Shown here one piece after another: positions 43,719-52,547 of a stretch of DNA of 64,000 nt (within the stretch, counting starts at the first letter, position 1; each line of letters starts with the position of its first letter). Under the pieces are notes generated by a model. It worked only from the letters and a program-made list of their open reading frames with translations, made no database searches and was not told the DNA's origin. Both the position numbers and the translations under genes were made by a program. The DNA is from an uncultured Eubacteriales bacterium (GTDB lineage Bacteria; Bacillota; Clostridia; Christensenellales; Aristaeellaceae). Where the stretch lies: positions 1-64,000 of the forward strand of contig UQNN01000006.1 of NCBI GenBank assembly GCA_900542445.1. Reading direction: 5' to 3'.

Positions 43719-44434
43719 GGTTTGCCCTCCTCGCCGGTGCAGAGAATCAGCGTCACATTGTCGCTGCCGCCCGCGTCAAGCGCCATCTCGACCAGACGGT
43801 TGGCCGCCTGATCGATGGTTTCGCTGTCAAGAAGCGTCCGCTCGATGTCGTCGTCGCGCACCATGCCCGTCAGACCGTCCGTGCAGAGCAGGAAACGGTC
43901 GCCGGGCCGGATATCCGCCGCGAGCAGATCCGGGGTGTTATCCCCTTCCGTGCCGAGCGCGCGGGTGATGATGTTGCGGCGCGGATGCAGCCTGGCTTCC
44001 TCCGGGGTCAAAAGACCCGCGCGAACCAACTCGCCCACCAGCGAATGATCCTGTGTGATCTGTTCCATGTGCCCGTCGCGAAGGCGGTAAATGCGGCTGT
44101 CGCCGACGTGCGCAATATACATATATCCGCCGCCGCGCCACATCATGGAGATCGTCGTGCCCATGCCCGCGCATTCGGCGTGTCCCTGCGCATGCAGATA
44201 AATCCGTTCGTGCGCGCCGAGCACCGTCTTTTTGAGCAGATCGACGGAGGGCTTTTTGTGCCGCGCGGCCATTCTGCGCACCGCGTCAATCGCCATCTGA
44301 CTGGCCACTTCGCCCGCCAGATGGCCGCCCATGCCGTCCGCGACGACAAAAACGCCGCGTTTTTCGTCAAACCAGGCCGCATCCTCATTCTGTTTGCGTT
44401 TTCTGCCGATATCGGTACGCATCGTCGCCGCCAC
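43703..44434 (-). CDS. stp: PP2C-type Ser/Thr phosphatase
   Basis: About 243 residues with the PP2C metal motifs: KQNEDAAWFD, VVADGMGGHLAGEVAS, AHVGDSRIYRL, LCTDGLTGMV and GGSDNVTLIL. It reverses PrkC phosphorylation. The start is uncertain: GTG 44434 lies 8 bases after GGGGAG and is chosen; GTG 44443 is too close to that site and ATG 44422 too far. Confidence 0.93.
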   Translation of the reverse strand: MAATMRTDIGRKRKQNEDAAWFDEKRGVFVVADGMGGHLAGEVASQMAIDAVRRMAARHKKPSVDLLKKTVLGAHERIYLHAQGHAECAGMGTTISMMWRGGGYMYIAHVGDSRIYRLRDGHMEQITQDHSLVGELVRAGLLTPEEARLHPRRNIITRALGTEGDNTPDLLAADIRPGDRFLLCTDGLTGMVRDDDIERTLLDSETIDQAANRLVEMALDAGGSDNVTLILCTGEEGKPWRRD

Positions 44435-44452
44435 GCCGCTCACTCCCCGCTG

Positions 44453-45520
44453 TCAGTTTTCGGTGTTCAGGTTGTTATCCTGGATATAGCGCCTGCGGAG
44501 CTGGCCGCACGCGCCCTCGATGTCGTCGCCCATTTCGCGGCGGCGTGTCACGGAAATACCCTTCTGCTCAAGCGTGTGCTTGAACGCGTCCACCTCGCGC
44601 TCGGTCACGCCCGTCAATCCGCGCTCCGGCACGCTGTTAAGCGGAATCAGGTTGACGTGGCACTGCATGCCGCGCAGCCTGCCCGCCAGCTCAACGGCCT
44701 GCGCCGGATCGGCGTTCACGCCGTGCACCAGCGCGTATTCAAAAATCACGCGCCGCCCCGTCTTTTCGATGTAGTTGCGGCAGGCGGAAAGCACGTCGTC
44801 CATGCTGTATTTGCGCGCGACGGGCATCAGCTTTCTGCGCACCTCGTCGTTGGGCGCGTGCAGAGACAGCGACAGCGTCACCGGCAGATCCTCTTCCGCA
44901 AAGCGGCGCATGTTTTCCACCAGGCCGCAGGTCGAGAGCGACACACTGCGCATGCCGATGCACAAGCCGCCCTCTATCCGCAGAATCCGAAGGAATTTCA
45001 CCACGTTGTCGTAGTTATCCAGCGGTTCGCCGCTGCCCATCAGCACGATGTTGCCGACCTTCTGGCCTTGCGGCGCCAGTACGCCGTTGGCGCAGACAAT
45101 CTGCCCCAGCATCTCCGCCGGGGTCAGGCTGCGCGCGCAGCCGTCCAGCGTGGAAGCGCAGAACGCGCACCCCATGCGGCAGCCCACCTGGGTGGACAGG
45201 CAGAGCGTGTTGCCGTATTTGTAGCGCATCAGCACGCCTTCGATGACGTTGCCGTCCGGCAGGCGGTAAAGCAGTTTGATCGTGCCGTCGAGCTTCGATT
45301 CAATCGTCTCCAGCACGGAAACAGGGTTCGCCACGCAGTTTTCATTCAGCGTTTCGCGAAGCGCCTTGGGCAGGTTGCTCATCTGCTCAAAGTCCGCGCC
45401 CTGATGCAGCCACGCAAACACCTGCCTGGCGCGGAAGGCGGGCTGGCCCAGCTGTTTGAAATAAACCGTCAGCTCGTCCGGCGTCATGCCCAGCAGCTGC
45501 GTCTTGTCCATCCCGCTCAT
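44453..45520 (-). CDS. rlmN: Dual-specificity 23S rRNA / tRNA adenine C2 methyltransferase RlmN
   Basis: 355 residues, radical SAM: CRMGCAFCAS cluster motif, GSGEPLDNYDNV, SLSLHAPNDEVRR, and a C-terminal Cys in EGACGQLR that serves as the methyl carrier. It methylates A2503 of 23S rRNA and A37 of some tRNAs. ATG 45520 overlaps the rsmB stop; ATG 45511 is an alternative. Confidence 0.95.
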   Translation of the reverse strand: MSGMDKTQLLGMTPDELTVYFKQLGQPAFRARQVFAWLHQGADFEQMSNLPKALRETLNENCVANPVSVLETIESKLDGTIKLLYRLPDGNVIEGVLMRYKYGNTLCLSTQVGCRMGCAFCASTLDGCARSLTPAEMLGQIVCANGVLAPQGQKVGNIVLMGSGEPLDNYDNVVKFLRILRIEGGLCIGMRSVSLSTCGLVENMRRFAEEDLPVTLSLSLHAPNDEVRRKLMPVARKYSMDDVLSACRNYIEKTGRRVIFEYALVHGVNADPAQAVELAGRLRGMQCHVNLIPLNSVPERGLTGVTEREVDAFKHTLEQKGISVTRRREMGDDIEGACGQLRRRYIQDNNLNTEN

Positions 45521-47220
45521 CACGCCTTCACCCTGCGCATGCGGCAGACATAGAAGCCGTCCGTGCCGTCCCTGTGCGCGAACATTTGCAGGCCGCAGGC
45601 GTTTTCATGTGCCGCCAGCTTCTCCGGCAGTTCCGCGCCCATCGGCCAGACCTCATATTCCGGATGGCGCTCCAAAAACGCCTTGATCTGCGCCTCGTTC
45701 TCCTGAGGCAGAATGGAGCAGGTGGAATACACCAGCGTGCCGCCCACCTTCACCATCGGCGCCACCGCGTCGAGGATATCCTTCTGCGTGCGGCAGAGCG
45801 CCTGTACGCCCTCTTCGGTCACGCGGTATTTCACGTCCGGCTTTTCGTTCATCACGCCCGTGCCGGAGCAGGGCGCGTCCACCAGCGCCGCGTCCAGCGT
45901 CATGGCCATCTCTTCGCGCGGAACGGAAGCGTCCTTGACAGCCGGGCGCACGTTTTCCAGCTTGAGACGGTTCATCGTGCCGCGGATCAGCTCGACGCGG
46001 TGCGCATGCGTATCCCATGCATAGACGCGGCCCGTGTCGCCCATCATCTCGCTCATCACGGCGGTCTTGCCGCCCGGCGCGGCGCACGCGTCCAGCACGG
46101 TCTGGCCCGGCTTTGCGCCGACCATGCGCGCGGCCAACACGGAGCTTTCGCCCTGAATCGTAAACAGGCCGTTCTGGAAAGCGCGCATGCGGGTCATGTC
46201 GCCCGCGCTGTGCACCTTGTATACGCCCGGCAGAATGCCCGGATCAAATTCCAGCTCGTCGTCGGCAAACAGGCTGCGCAGTCGCGCGTCGTCGCAGCGC
46301 AGATAGTTCACGCGGACGGTTACGCTGCGGTCTTTCGGGCGGTAGCGCAGAATTTCCATCGCATCGTGCTCGCCGTAAGCGTCCACCAGCATCCGGCAGA
46401 GCGTCTCCGGCGCGCTGAACATGACGGAAAGATACTTCACCGCGTCCTCCTGCGGCTTGGGCCAGACCACGTCGTTCTTGCCGCGGATCATGTTGCGCAG
46501 CACGCCGTTGACCAGCCCGGTCAGCGCCTCCAGCCCCATCGCGCGGGTCAGGCTGACGGACTCGTCCACCGCCGCCATATCCGGCACGCGGTCCAGGTAA
46601 AACAGCTGATACGCGCCCATGCGCAGAATTTCGCGCACGGTCTGGTCGATTTCCTTGTTGCCTTCGAGGAACTGATCGATGCGCCAGTCGAGCGTCATGC
46701 GGTTTTCCAGCGTGCCGTAGACCAGCTGGGTCACAAACGCGCGGTCGCGGCGCGGCAGATTGGCCTGAGCCAGCCGCTTATCCAGCGCCAGCGAGGCATA
46801 CGCGTCCGAACGGCTGACGTCCAGCAGCGTTTCCAGCGCCACGCGCCGCGGCGCAAGGTTCACCGGGCGCGGCTTACGCTCCCCGCGCGGTGCGCCGAAG
46901 CCGGGCTTGCGGTCGCCGAATGCGGGCTTGTCCCCATGCGCGCCGTAAGGCTTCTTCTCGCCAAACCTGCGCTCTCCGAATTTCTTTTCGCCGTAAGCGG
47001 GCTTGTCGCCGAATTTGCGTTCGCCATAGGGCTTTTTATCGCCAAACTTCTTTTCTCCGGAGGAAGGCTTATCCCCCCGCGCGCCGTAGGGCTTCTTCTC
47101 GCCGAACTTACGCTCGCCGAATTTCTTTTCGCCGTAAGCGGGCCTGTCGCCGCGCGGCTTTCTGTCCGTATTTCGATTTGCGCCGCGGAAACCGCCGTCG
47201 CGCCCTCTGTTGTCTGCCAT
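45520..47220 (-). CDS. rsmB: 16S rRNA (cytosine-967) methyltransferase RsmB with a repeat-rich arm
   Basis: 566 residues, about 110 longer than usual. Residues 1-118 are a highly basic repeat tract built from YGEKKFGERKFGEKK-like units. Then come the NusB-like domain (VALETLLDVSRSDAYASLAL), and the SAM-dependent catalytic domain with DACAAPGGKTAVMSEMM, DAPCSGTGVMNEKPD and the nucleophile Cys in YSTCSILPQENE. The arm has no known counterpart in characterised RsmB and may add RNA affinity. Confidence 0.93.
   Translation of the reverse strand: MADNRGRDGGFRGANRNTDRKPRGDRPAYGEKKFGERKFGEKKPYGARGDKPSSGEKKFGDKKPYGERKFGDKPAYGEKKFGERRFGEKKPYGAHGDKPAFGDRKPGFGAPRGERKPRPVNLAPRRVALETLLDVSRSDAYASLALDKRLAQANLPRRDRAFVTQLVYGTLENRMTLDWRIDQFLEGNKEIDQTVREILRMGAYQLFYLDRVPDMAAVDESVSLTRAMGLEALTGLVNGVLRNMIRGKNDVVWPKPQEDAVKYLSVMFSAPETLCRMLVDAYGEHDAMEILRYRPKDRSVTVRVNYLRCDDARLRSLFADDELEFDPGILPGVYKVHSAGDMTRMRAFQNGLFTIQGESSVLAARMVGAKPGQTVLDACAAPGGKTAVMSEMMGDTGRVYAWDTHAHRVELIRGTMNRLKLENVRPAVKDASVPREEMAMTLDAALVDAPCSGTGVMNEKPDVKYRVTEEGVQALCRTQKDILDAVAPMVKVGGTLVYSTCSILPQENEAQIKAFLERHPEYEVWPMGAELPEKLAAHENACGLQMFAHRDGTDGFYVCRMRRVKA
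46890..47170 (-). repeat. Imperfect tandem repeats in the rsmB 5' end
   Basis: Repeated 15-60-base blocks of the kind TTCTTTTCGCCGTAAGCGGG and TTGCGTTCGCC encode the (Y/F)GEKKFGER arm. Several blocks are nearly identical at DNA level (for example near 46980 and 47120), showing recent duplication. Confidence 0.8.
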
Positions 47221-47223
47221 TGA

Positions 47224-48162
47224 TTACGCCTTTCCCAGACAGATTCCTGTCTGCATGTCGTGCCCGCGCAGATAATCCTTCGCGTTCATGCGCTTTGCGC
47301 CGGGCATCTGGATGGTTTCAAGCTCCACGTCGTCATCCCCGCAGGAAACAACCAACCCCTTCTTCGCGTCGGCGGCGATGATCTCGCCGGGCGCGCCGCT
47401 GGGGCCTGTGTGAAGCGGTTTCACGCTGAAAATTTTGATTGCGCCGTCCGCCGTCGTCGTGAACGCGCCCGGCCACGGCGTCGCGCCGCGCACCAGACAA
47501 TCGATTTCGCGCGCGGTCTTCGTCCAGTCCATGCGGCCGGTCTCCTTGTCGAGCTTCGGCTCGTAGGTGGCCTCTTCGGGATTCTGCTGCGTGCGCTTGA
47601 GCGTGCCCGCTTCCAGCTCGCGCAGCGTCCTGACGAGCAACTGCGCGCCCAGCTCGGAAAGCCTGTCGCTCAATTCGCCCGCCGTCTCGGTTTCGCCGAT
47701 GGGCGTTTCCGCCATGAGCAGCATATCGCCCGTATCCATGCCGATATCGGTATACATCGTCGTGATGCCCGTGACGGTTTCGCCCATCATCACGCACCAG
47801 TTGATCGGCGCGCTGCCCCGATGGCGCGGCAGCAGCGACGCATGAACGTTGATCGTTCCCAGTCTGGGAATATCCAGAATTTCCTGAGAAAGCAGCTGGC
47901 CGAACGCCGCCGTCACGCACAGGTCGGGCGCAAGGCCGCGAAGCGCTTCCACGCCTTCCGCGCGCTTGATGCGTTCCGGCTGAAAGACAGGGATGCCCGC
48001 CGCCTCGGCCGTTTCCTTCACCGGGCAGGCGGCGAGCTTGTGCCCGCGCCCCTTCGGCCTGTCCGGCTGGCAAAACACGCCGACGACGTCATACCCGTTG
48101 TCAATCAGCGCGCGCAGCGACGGAACGGCAAAATCCGGCGTGCCCATGAACACAATTCTCAC
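47224..48162 (-). CDS. fmt: Methionyl-tRNA formyltransferase
   Basis: 312 residues: MRIVFMGTPDFAVPSLRAL, the catalytic NVHASLLPRHRGSAPINW, TTMYTDIGMDTGDML, and a C-terminal OB domain. It formylates initiator Met-tRNA. It lies between def and rsmB with a 3-base gap each side. Confidence 0.97.
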   Translation of the reverse strand: MRIVFMGTPDFAVPSLRALIDNGYDVVGVFCQPDRPKGRGHKLAACPVKETAEAAGIPVFQPERIKRAEGVEALRGLAPDLCVTAAFGQLLSQEILDIPRLGTINVHASLLPRHRGSAPINWCVMMGETVTGITTMYTDIGMDTGDMLLMAETPIGETETAGELSDRLSELGAQLLVRTLRELEAGTLKRTQQNPEEATYEPKLDKETGRMDWTKTAREIDCLVRGATPWPGAFTTTADGAIKIFSVKPLHTGPSGAPGEIIAADAKKGLVVSCGDDDVELETIQMPGAKRMNAKDYLRGHDMQTGICLGKA

Positions 48163-48165
48163 GCG

Positions 48166-48645
48166 TTATTCCTCCGTCTCTTCCCCGTCGTCCTCGTCAA
48201 ACAGCTCGCGGGACATGATATCCACATACAGCTTTCCGTCGAGGTGATCCGTCTCGTGCATGATGCAGCGCGCCAGCAGCTCCTCGGCCTCGATCTCATA
48301 CCATTCGCCGTTGCGGTCCTGGAATTTGGCGCGCACCTTCATCGGGCGCTTGACCATGCCGCGGCGGCCCGGCACGGAAAGGCAGCCTTCCGGCCCATCC
48401 TGCTCGCCCTCGGTTTCCAGAATTTCGGGGTTGACCATTTCGATCAGGCCGTCGCCGCAATCCATCACCACCACGCGGCGCAGCACCGCCACCTGCGGTG
48501 CGGCCAGTCCCACACCGTTGGCGTTATACATGGTTTCGGCCATATCGTCAAGCAGCCTGTGCAGCTTCTCGTCAAACTTTTCAACCGGACGGCTCTTTTT
48601 GCGAAGCAGCTCGTCCTCAATGCAGATAATCTTGCGAAGCGCCAT
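48166..48645 (-). CDS. def: Peptide deformylase
   Basis: 159 residues with all three motifs: GVGLAAPQV, EGCLSVPG and HETDHLDGKLY (zinc/iron site). It removes the formyl group from new proteins. ATG 48645 follows AAGGAGA at 11 bases. The frame is open upstream, but that part is promoter and terminator sequence. Confidence 0.97.
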   Translation of the reverse strand: MALRKIICIEDELLRKKSRPVEKFDEKLHRLLDDMAETMYNANGVGLAAPQVAVLRRVVVMDCGDGLIEMVNPEILETEGEQDGPEGCLSVPGRRGMVKRPMKVRAKFQDRNGEWYEIEAEELLARCIMHETDHLDGKLYVDIMSRELFDEDDGEETEE

Positions 48646-48726
48646 GGAAATTCGTCTCTCCTTTGATTTGTCCTGTCCCTCCGTCCATCTGGACGGAAAT
48701 GGACACATTAACCCATCATCCTTTTC

Positions 48727-48732
48727 ATTATA
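48727..48732 (-). promoter_or_regulatory. Possible second -10 box of def
   Basis: A perfect TATAAT on the minus strand lies between the attenuator-like terminator and def, but only a poor -35 (TTCCAT) stands 17 bases upstream. Confidence 0.35.
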
Positions 48733-48768
48733 AAGCAAATCCGCGCAAAATGGAAGAGTCCGCAGCGC

Positions 48769-48798
48769 AAAAAAACGCCCTCGGCACGCGCCGGGGCG
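48769..48798 (-). terminator. Strong terminator inside the def leader
   Basis: CGCCC/GGGCG and CGGC/GCCG stems (48776-48798, one bulged T) are followed on the minus strand by seven T. It begins only about 20 bases after the predicted start of the upstream def promoter. Confidence 0.8.
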
Positions 48799-48823
48799 AA
48801 AATCTTTTGCTTTTGTTATTGTT

Positions 48824-48852
48824 ATATTACAACAAAACCGACCAAAAGTCAA
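48824..48852 (-). promoter_or_regulatory. Upstream promoter of the def operon
   Basis: Minus-strand TTGACT (48847-48852), a 17-base spacer and TAATAT (48824-48829). Confidence 0.7.
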
Positions 48853-48903
48853 GTCTGGTTCTTTTTTTCGCGCGGGTGTAAGAAAAATACGGAGGTGGTT
48901 TTC

Positions 48904-49320
48904 ATGCCGGGTTTAACGCCCGTTTTTCATCCCGACGCGCCGCAGACGCTGGCCAGGTTTTCCCGCCGTGCGGGGCTTCCGCTGACCGCCGCGCAAGCCG
49001 AATCGTTGCTTGCCCATCAGGAACAGACGCTGCTCAATCTGGGGCGCGTCGATTTTTCCGGCGGCATTCTGCCCAAGCTGGCGGCTGCATTCGCCGGTTC
49101 TCCCTATGTGCTCGCGGAGGATTGGGCGGACACGCTGGCTCAGCTGACCGAACTGTTTTACGCATTCAAATTCGAGACGCGCGACGCGCTGGCGGACGAC
49201 GCGCTGCTTGCCGCCATGCGCAAACGGTTTGACGGCGCATGCGGCGGTTCCCTTGAAGCGCTGGCCGACTGCCGCGCCGAAGACCTTTTTTGCGCCGCTC
49301 AGGAAGGAGGCCGGCCGTGA
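48904..49320 (+). CDS. DUF6323-like protein
   Basis: 138 residues, mostly helical. The pattern LNLGRVDFSGGILPKLAAAFAGSPY and LTELFYAFKFETRDALADDALLAAMRKRFDG recalls an uncharacterised Clostridia family (DUF6323), known as the partner of the following gene. GGAGGT lies 7 bases before ATG 48904. No enzyme motif, signal peptide or membrane span is seen. The unit is inserted, in opposite orientation, between def and priA, which are neighbours in many Firmicutes. Confidence 0.6.
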   Translation: MPGLTPVFHPDAPQTLARFSRRAGLPLTAAQAESLLAHQEQTLLNLGRVDFSGGILPKLAAAFAGSPYVLAEDWADTLAQLTELFYAFKFETRDALADDALLAAMRKRFDGACGGSLEALADCRAEDLFCAAQEGGRP

Positions 49321-50228
49321 ATAACCCCATTCCTACGCTTTCAGACGGACAGAGCGATGCGCTTCGCAAAAATCTGATGGCGCTGCTCGCTGCACAGGCC
49401 GGGCGGTATACGCAGGGCGCAAGCGGCAGTCTGCCCAAAGAAACGATGGACGAATTGCTCGTCTCGGCGCTCTATACGCTCTCCGTCGATCCAACGAGGC
49501 CGGAAAGCTATGCGCCGCTCGTCGGACAGGATATTTTCGCCTGCTTTTTTCAGGCTCAGAACCGCCTTTTGCAAAAACGCGACGCGGCGCTGGCGCTGGC
49601 TTCTTCCCTGTGTCTGCGCATGGACGGCCTGGGATGCGTCGCTCTGCGAACGACGCTTTCCTCCCTGCTGAATGGTTTGAAGCGGTACGACGCGGTTTTC
49701 TTTGCGCATCATGTTCCCGGCGACATCGATTATCAGCTCTGCATGCCCGTTTCAGAATCACTGATGGGCGTGGATTACGCGCTCCGCTACCTGCAAAGGC
49801 TGGAGCTGGAAGACGAGCTGCTGACCTGTTTTCCCATTCACCGCGTGCTGGCACTGCTGGACGGCGTAAGCGCCCGCTGGCGCGCGCTGGTCTGCAACCT
49901 GCTGACCCCAGTGCTGGAAAACGCCATGGCGCTCATGCTGCTAGGCAGACCGCCGCGCAGGCTGCATGTCTCCGGCGACGACCGTGCGGCGCTGCTGGTC
50001 ATGCTTTGCGGCAGGACAGAAGGCGAGCTTGCGCGCCTGTTCGACCGCGCCGCCGTCCATTTGGCGCAGACGCTCCTTCCAAACCGTGCCGACGCAAGGA
50101 TTTTGTGCCAAACGCTCGGAAAACAGCTTGCGCCGCGCGTTTTTGAAGCCGCGCGGCGCGGGGATTTAAGCCATGTTTTCTTTTCGTTCGGCGTGCCAAA
50201 ACGTGTCACATCATGCTCGAAGGATTGA
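49317..50228 (+). CDS. DUF6179-like protein
   Basis: 303 residues, helical, starting at GTG 49317 that overlaps the previous stop (GTGA), with GGAGG 6 bases upstream. A central FFAHHVPGDIDYQLCMPVSESLMGVDYALRYL segment carries His-His and Asp residues spaced like a metal or phosphate site. I recognise it as an uncharacterised family (DUF6179) that travels with the preceding gene. The tail overlaps priA by 23 bases head-on. Confidence 0.6.
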   Translation: MNNPIPTLSDGQSDALRKNLMALLAAQAGRYTQGASGSLPKETMDELLVSALYTLSVDPTRPESYAPLVGQDIFACFFQAQNRLLQKRDAALALASSLCLRMDGLGCVALRTTLSSLLNGLKRYDAVFFAHHVPGDIDYQLCMPVSESLMGVDYALRYLQRLELEDELLTCFPIHRVLALLDGVSARWRALVCNLLTPVLENAMALMLLGRPPRRLHVSGDDRAALLVMLCGRTEGELARLFDRAAVHLAQTLLPNRADARILCQTLGKQLAPRVFEAARRGDLSHVFFSFGVPKRVTSCSKD

Positions 50229-52446
50229 TCTGGCAGACGCACAGGCAGCCTGCCGCGGGGGCGGCGGCAATCTCGCTCATCTTGCCCACGGCCTCCTGGC
50301 AGATCGGCTGATCGACGATTTGCAGCGTCACCTGCCAGCGGCTTCTGCCCTTGATTTTCTGAATCGGGCAGGCCATCACCCGCAGCGCGACCACATATTT
50401 TTTGAGGTACGTCCGCCGCTCGAAAAACGCTTCCATCAGCCGCATGGCGGCCTCGGCGGCCTGCCGGGCGGCCTGTTCGCTGTCCGATTCGAAGAGCAGG
50501 CGCGCGATCAGCGTATACGGCGGATAAAGCGCGCGGCGGCGGCGGCGCATCTCCTCTTCAAAAAAAGCGCGGTAATCCTGTCGGCTCGCGGCCTCCACGG
50601 CGTAGTTTTCCGGATCGTAAGTCTGCAAAAAGACCTCGCCGGGCGCATCCGCGCGGCCCGCGCGGCCGGCCACCTGGGTGAGCAGCTGGAAAGTGCGTTC
50701 CGCCGAGCGGTAATCCGGCAGTTTCAGCATGGCGTCCGCCGCGACGATGCCGACCATCGTCACATTTGGAAAATCCAGCCCTTTGGCGATCATCTGCGTG
50801 CCGACGAGGACGCGCGCTTCACCCCGGCGGAAACGCTCGATCAGCGTCGCATGCGCGTCCTTGGTTCGGGTCGTGTCGTTATCCATGCGCAGCGTCGGCA
50901 CGTCGGGAAAGAGTTTATGCACCTCTTCCTCCACGCGCTGGGTGCCCACGCCGAAATACTTGATATACGGGCTGCCGCACTCCGGGCAAACCTTCGGCAC
51001 GGGCGCTTCCTGTCCGCAGTAATGGCAGCGAAGCACGTTCTCCGCGCTGTGATACGTCATGGAAACGTCGCACTGATTGCAGGTCACGACATATCCGCAG
51101 CTCCGGCAGGAAACAAACGTGGAAAAGCCGCGCCTGTTGACGAACAGAATCGCCTGCCTGCCGCTTTTGACGCACTTGTCCAGCCCGTTGACCAGCGCGC
51201 CGGAAAACACGCTTCGGTTGCCTTTTTTCAATTCCTCGCGCATATCGACGACATGCACCGTCGGCATCGGGCGGTTATTGACGCGGCGTGGCATTTCCAG
51301 CAGCGTCAAATCGCCGCGCCCGGCCATCGCGAAAGAGCGCATGCTCGGCGTCGCGCTGGCCAGCAGCAGCGTCGCGCCCTCCCGCGCGCAGCGCTCATGC
51401 GCCAGCTGGCGCGCGTCGTAATGCGGGTTATTGTCGGCGATATAGCTCTGCTCGTGTTCCTCGTCGATGATGATAAGGCCGACGTTTTCGAGCGGCGCAA
51501 AAATGGCCGACCGCGCGCCGATGACCACGCGCACATCGCCGCGCCGAATGCGCCGCCACTCGTCGTATCGCTCACCCGGAGACAGGCGCGAATGCAGCAC
51601 CGCCGCATCCTCGCCGAAGCGGGAACGGAACCACGAAACCATCTGCGGGGTGAGCGCGATTTCCGGCACGAGGACGATCGCCGTCTTGCCCATCTGGGCG
51701 ACATGGCGGACGGCGCGGATGAAGACCTCCGTCTTGCCGCTTCCCGTCACGCCGTAGAGCAGAAACTCACCCTGTCCGCGCTCCACGGCGGGCAGAAGCT
51801 CGGCGAGCACGTCCTCCTGCTGTCGGGTCAACCGGGGATCTTTTTCGGAAAGGCGCTCCATCGCGCCGTAGGGCCTGCGCAGGCTCTCCCGCTTTTCCAG
51901 CTTCACAAACCCCATTTTGCACAGGGCGTTCAGCGCGTCGCGGCAGTCGCCGACGGCCTCGCGGAGCGCGGCCGTCGTCAGCTCCGTTTCCGGCGCATCT
52001 GCCAGCGCGCGGAGCACCTTCGCCCGCTTAGGCGCGCGAATCTGCGCCGCGATCACCTGCCCCAGCACATCCGGCGCGACAGTCAGCACGACGACCTCCT
52101 GCCGCTTTTCACGGATGCGCTGGCCGCGCATCTGCGCGGGGAACATCAACCGGAGCGCCATCGCCAGCGTGCAGAACGACGACCGTTGAATGTCTCTGGC
52201 CAACGCGAGCAGCGGCGGCAGCACGGCGGGATAATCCTCCAAGGTGTCGCAGACGTCCTTCACGCGTTCAGGCGGCAGGTCACATTCTTCCGTCATTTCC
52301 ACGGCGACGCCTTCCAGCTTTCGCGGCCCGAACGGCACGTGTATGCGCATGCCGGGGCAGACGCAAAGCCCCTTCGGCACGCGGTAGGTGAACACGTGGT
52401 CCACATCCGTGTGGTTGATATCCACAATCACCTGGCAGAACGGCAT
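50206..52446 (-). CDS. priA: Primosomal replication helicase PriA
   Basis: 746 residues: N-terminal 3'-DNA-binding domain, helicase lobe 1 with GVTGSGKTEVFIRA, DEEH and SATPS, a zinc-binding insertion (CRSCGYVVTCNQCDVSM...CHYCGQ...CPECGS), lobe 2 with GTQMIAKGLDFPNVT and QVAGRAGR. It restarts stalled replication forks. ATG 52446 has GGGGGGAG upstream; the extra frame upstream is promoter DNA. Confidence 0.96.
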   Translation of the reverse strand: MPFCQVIVDINHTDVDHVFTYRVPKGLCVCPGMRIHVPFGPRKLEGVAVEMTEECDLPPERVKDVCDTLEDYPAVLPPLLALARDIQRSSFCTLAMALRLMFPAQMRGQRIREKRQEVVVLTVAPDVLGQVIAAQIRAPKRAKVLRALADAPETELTTAALREAVGDCRDALNALCKMGFVKLEKRESLRRPYGAMERLSEKDPRLTRQQEDVLAELLPAVERGQGEFLLYGVTGSGKTEVFIRAVRHVAQMGKTAIVLVPEIALTPQMVSWFRSRFGEDAAVLHSRLSPGERYDEWRRIRRGDVRVVIGARSAIFAPLENVGLIIIDEEHEQSYIADNNPHYDARQLAHERCAREGATLLLASATPSMRSFAMAGRGDLTLLEMPRRVNNRPMPTVHVVDMREELKKGNRSVFSGALVNGLDKCVKSGRQAILFVNRRGFSTFVSCRSCGYVVTCNQCDVSMTYHSAENVLRCHYCGQEAPVPKVCPECGSPYIKYFGVGTQRVEEEVHKLFPDVPTLRMDNDTTRTKDAHATLIERFRRGEARVLVGTQMIAKGLDFPNVTMVGIVAADAMLKLPDYRSAERTFQLLTQVAGRAGRADAPGEVFLQTYDPENYAVEAASRQDYRAFFEEEMRRRRRALYPPYTLIARLLFESDSEQAARQAAEAAMRLMEAFFERRTYLKKYVVALRVMACPIQKIKGRSRWQVTLQIVDQPICQEAVGKMSEIAAAPAAGCLCVCQINPSSMM

Positions 52447-52472
52447 GACGCTCCCCCCTTTCTGTGGTTGAC

Positions 52473-52501
52473 ATGATAACACGATCCGTTTCGGCTTGCA
52501 A
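52473..52501 (-). promoter_or_regulatory. priA promoter sharing its -35 with the divergent regulator
   Basis: Minus-strand TTGCAA (52496-52501), 17 bases, TATCAT (52473-52478). The hexamer TTGCAA is self-complementary and is the same six bases used by the plus-strand promoter. Confidence 0.65.
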
Positions 52502-52524
52502 GTATGTCCCCGCTGTGATACGAT
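52496..52524 (+). promoter_or_regulatory. Promoter of the WYL regulator sharing its -35 with priA
   Basis: Plus-strand TTGCAA (52496-52501), 17 bases, TACGAT (52519-52524), 23 bases before the start codon. Confidence 0.6.
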
Positions 52525-52547
52525 ACACGGCGAAGGAAGTGAACGAC

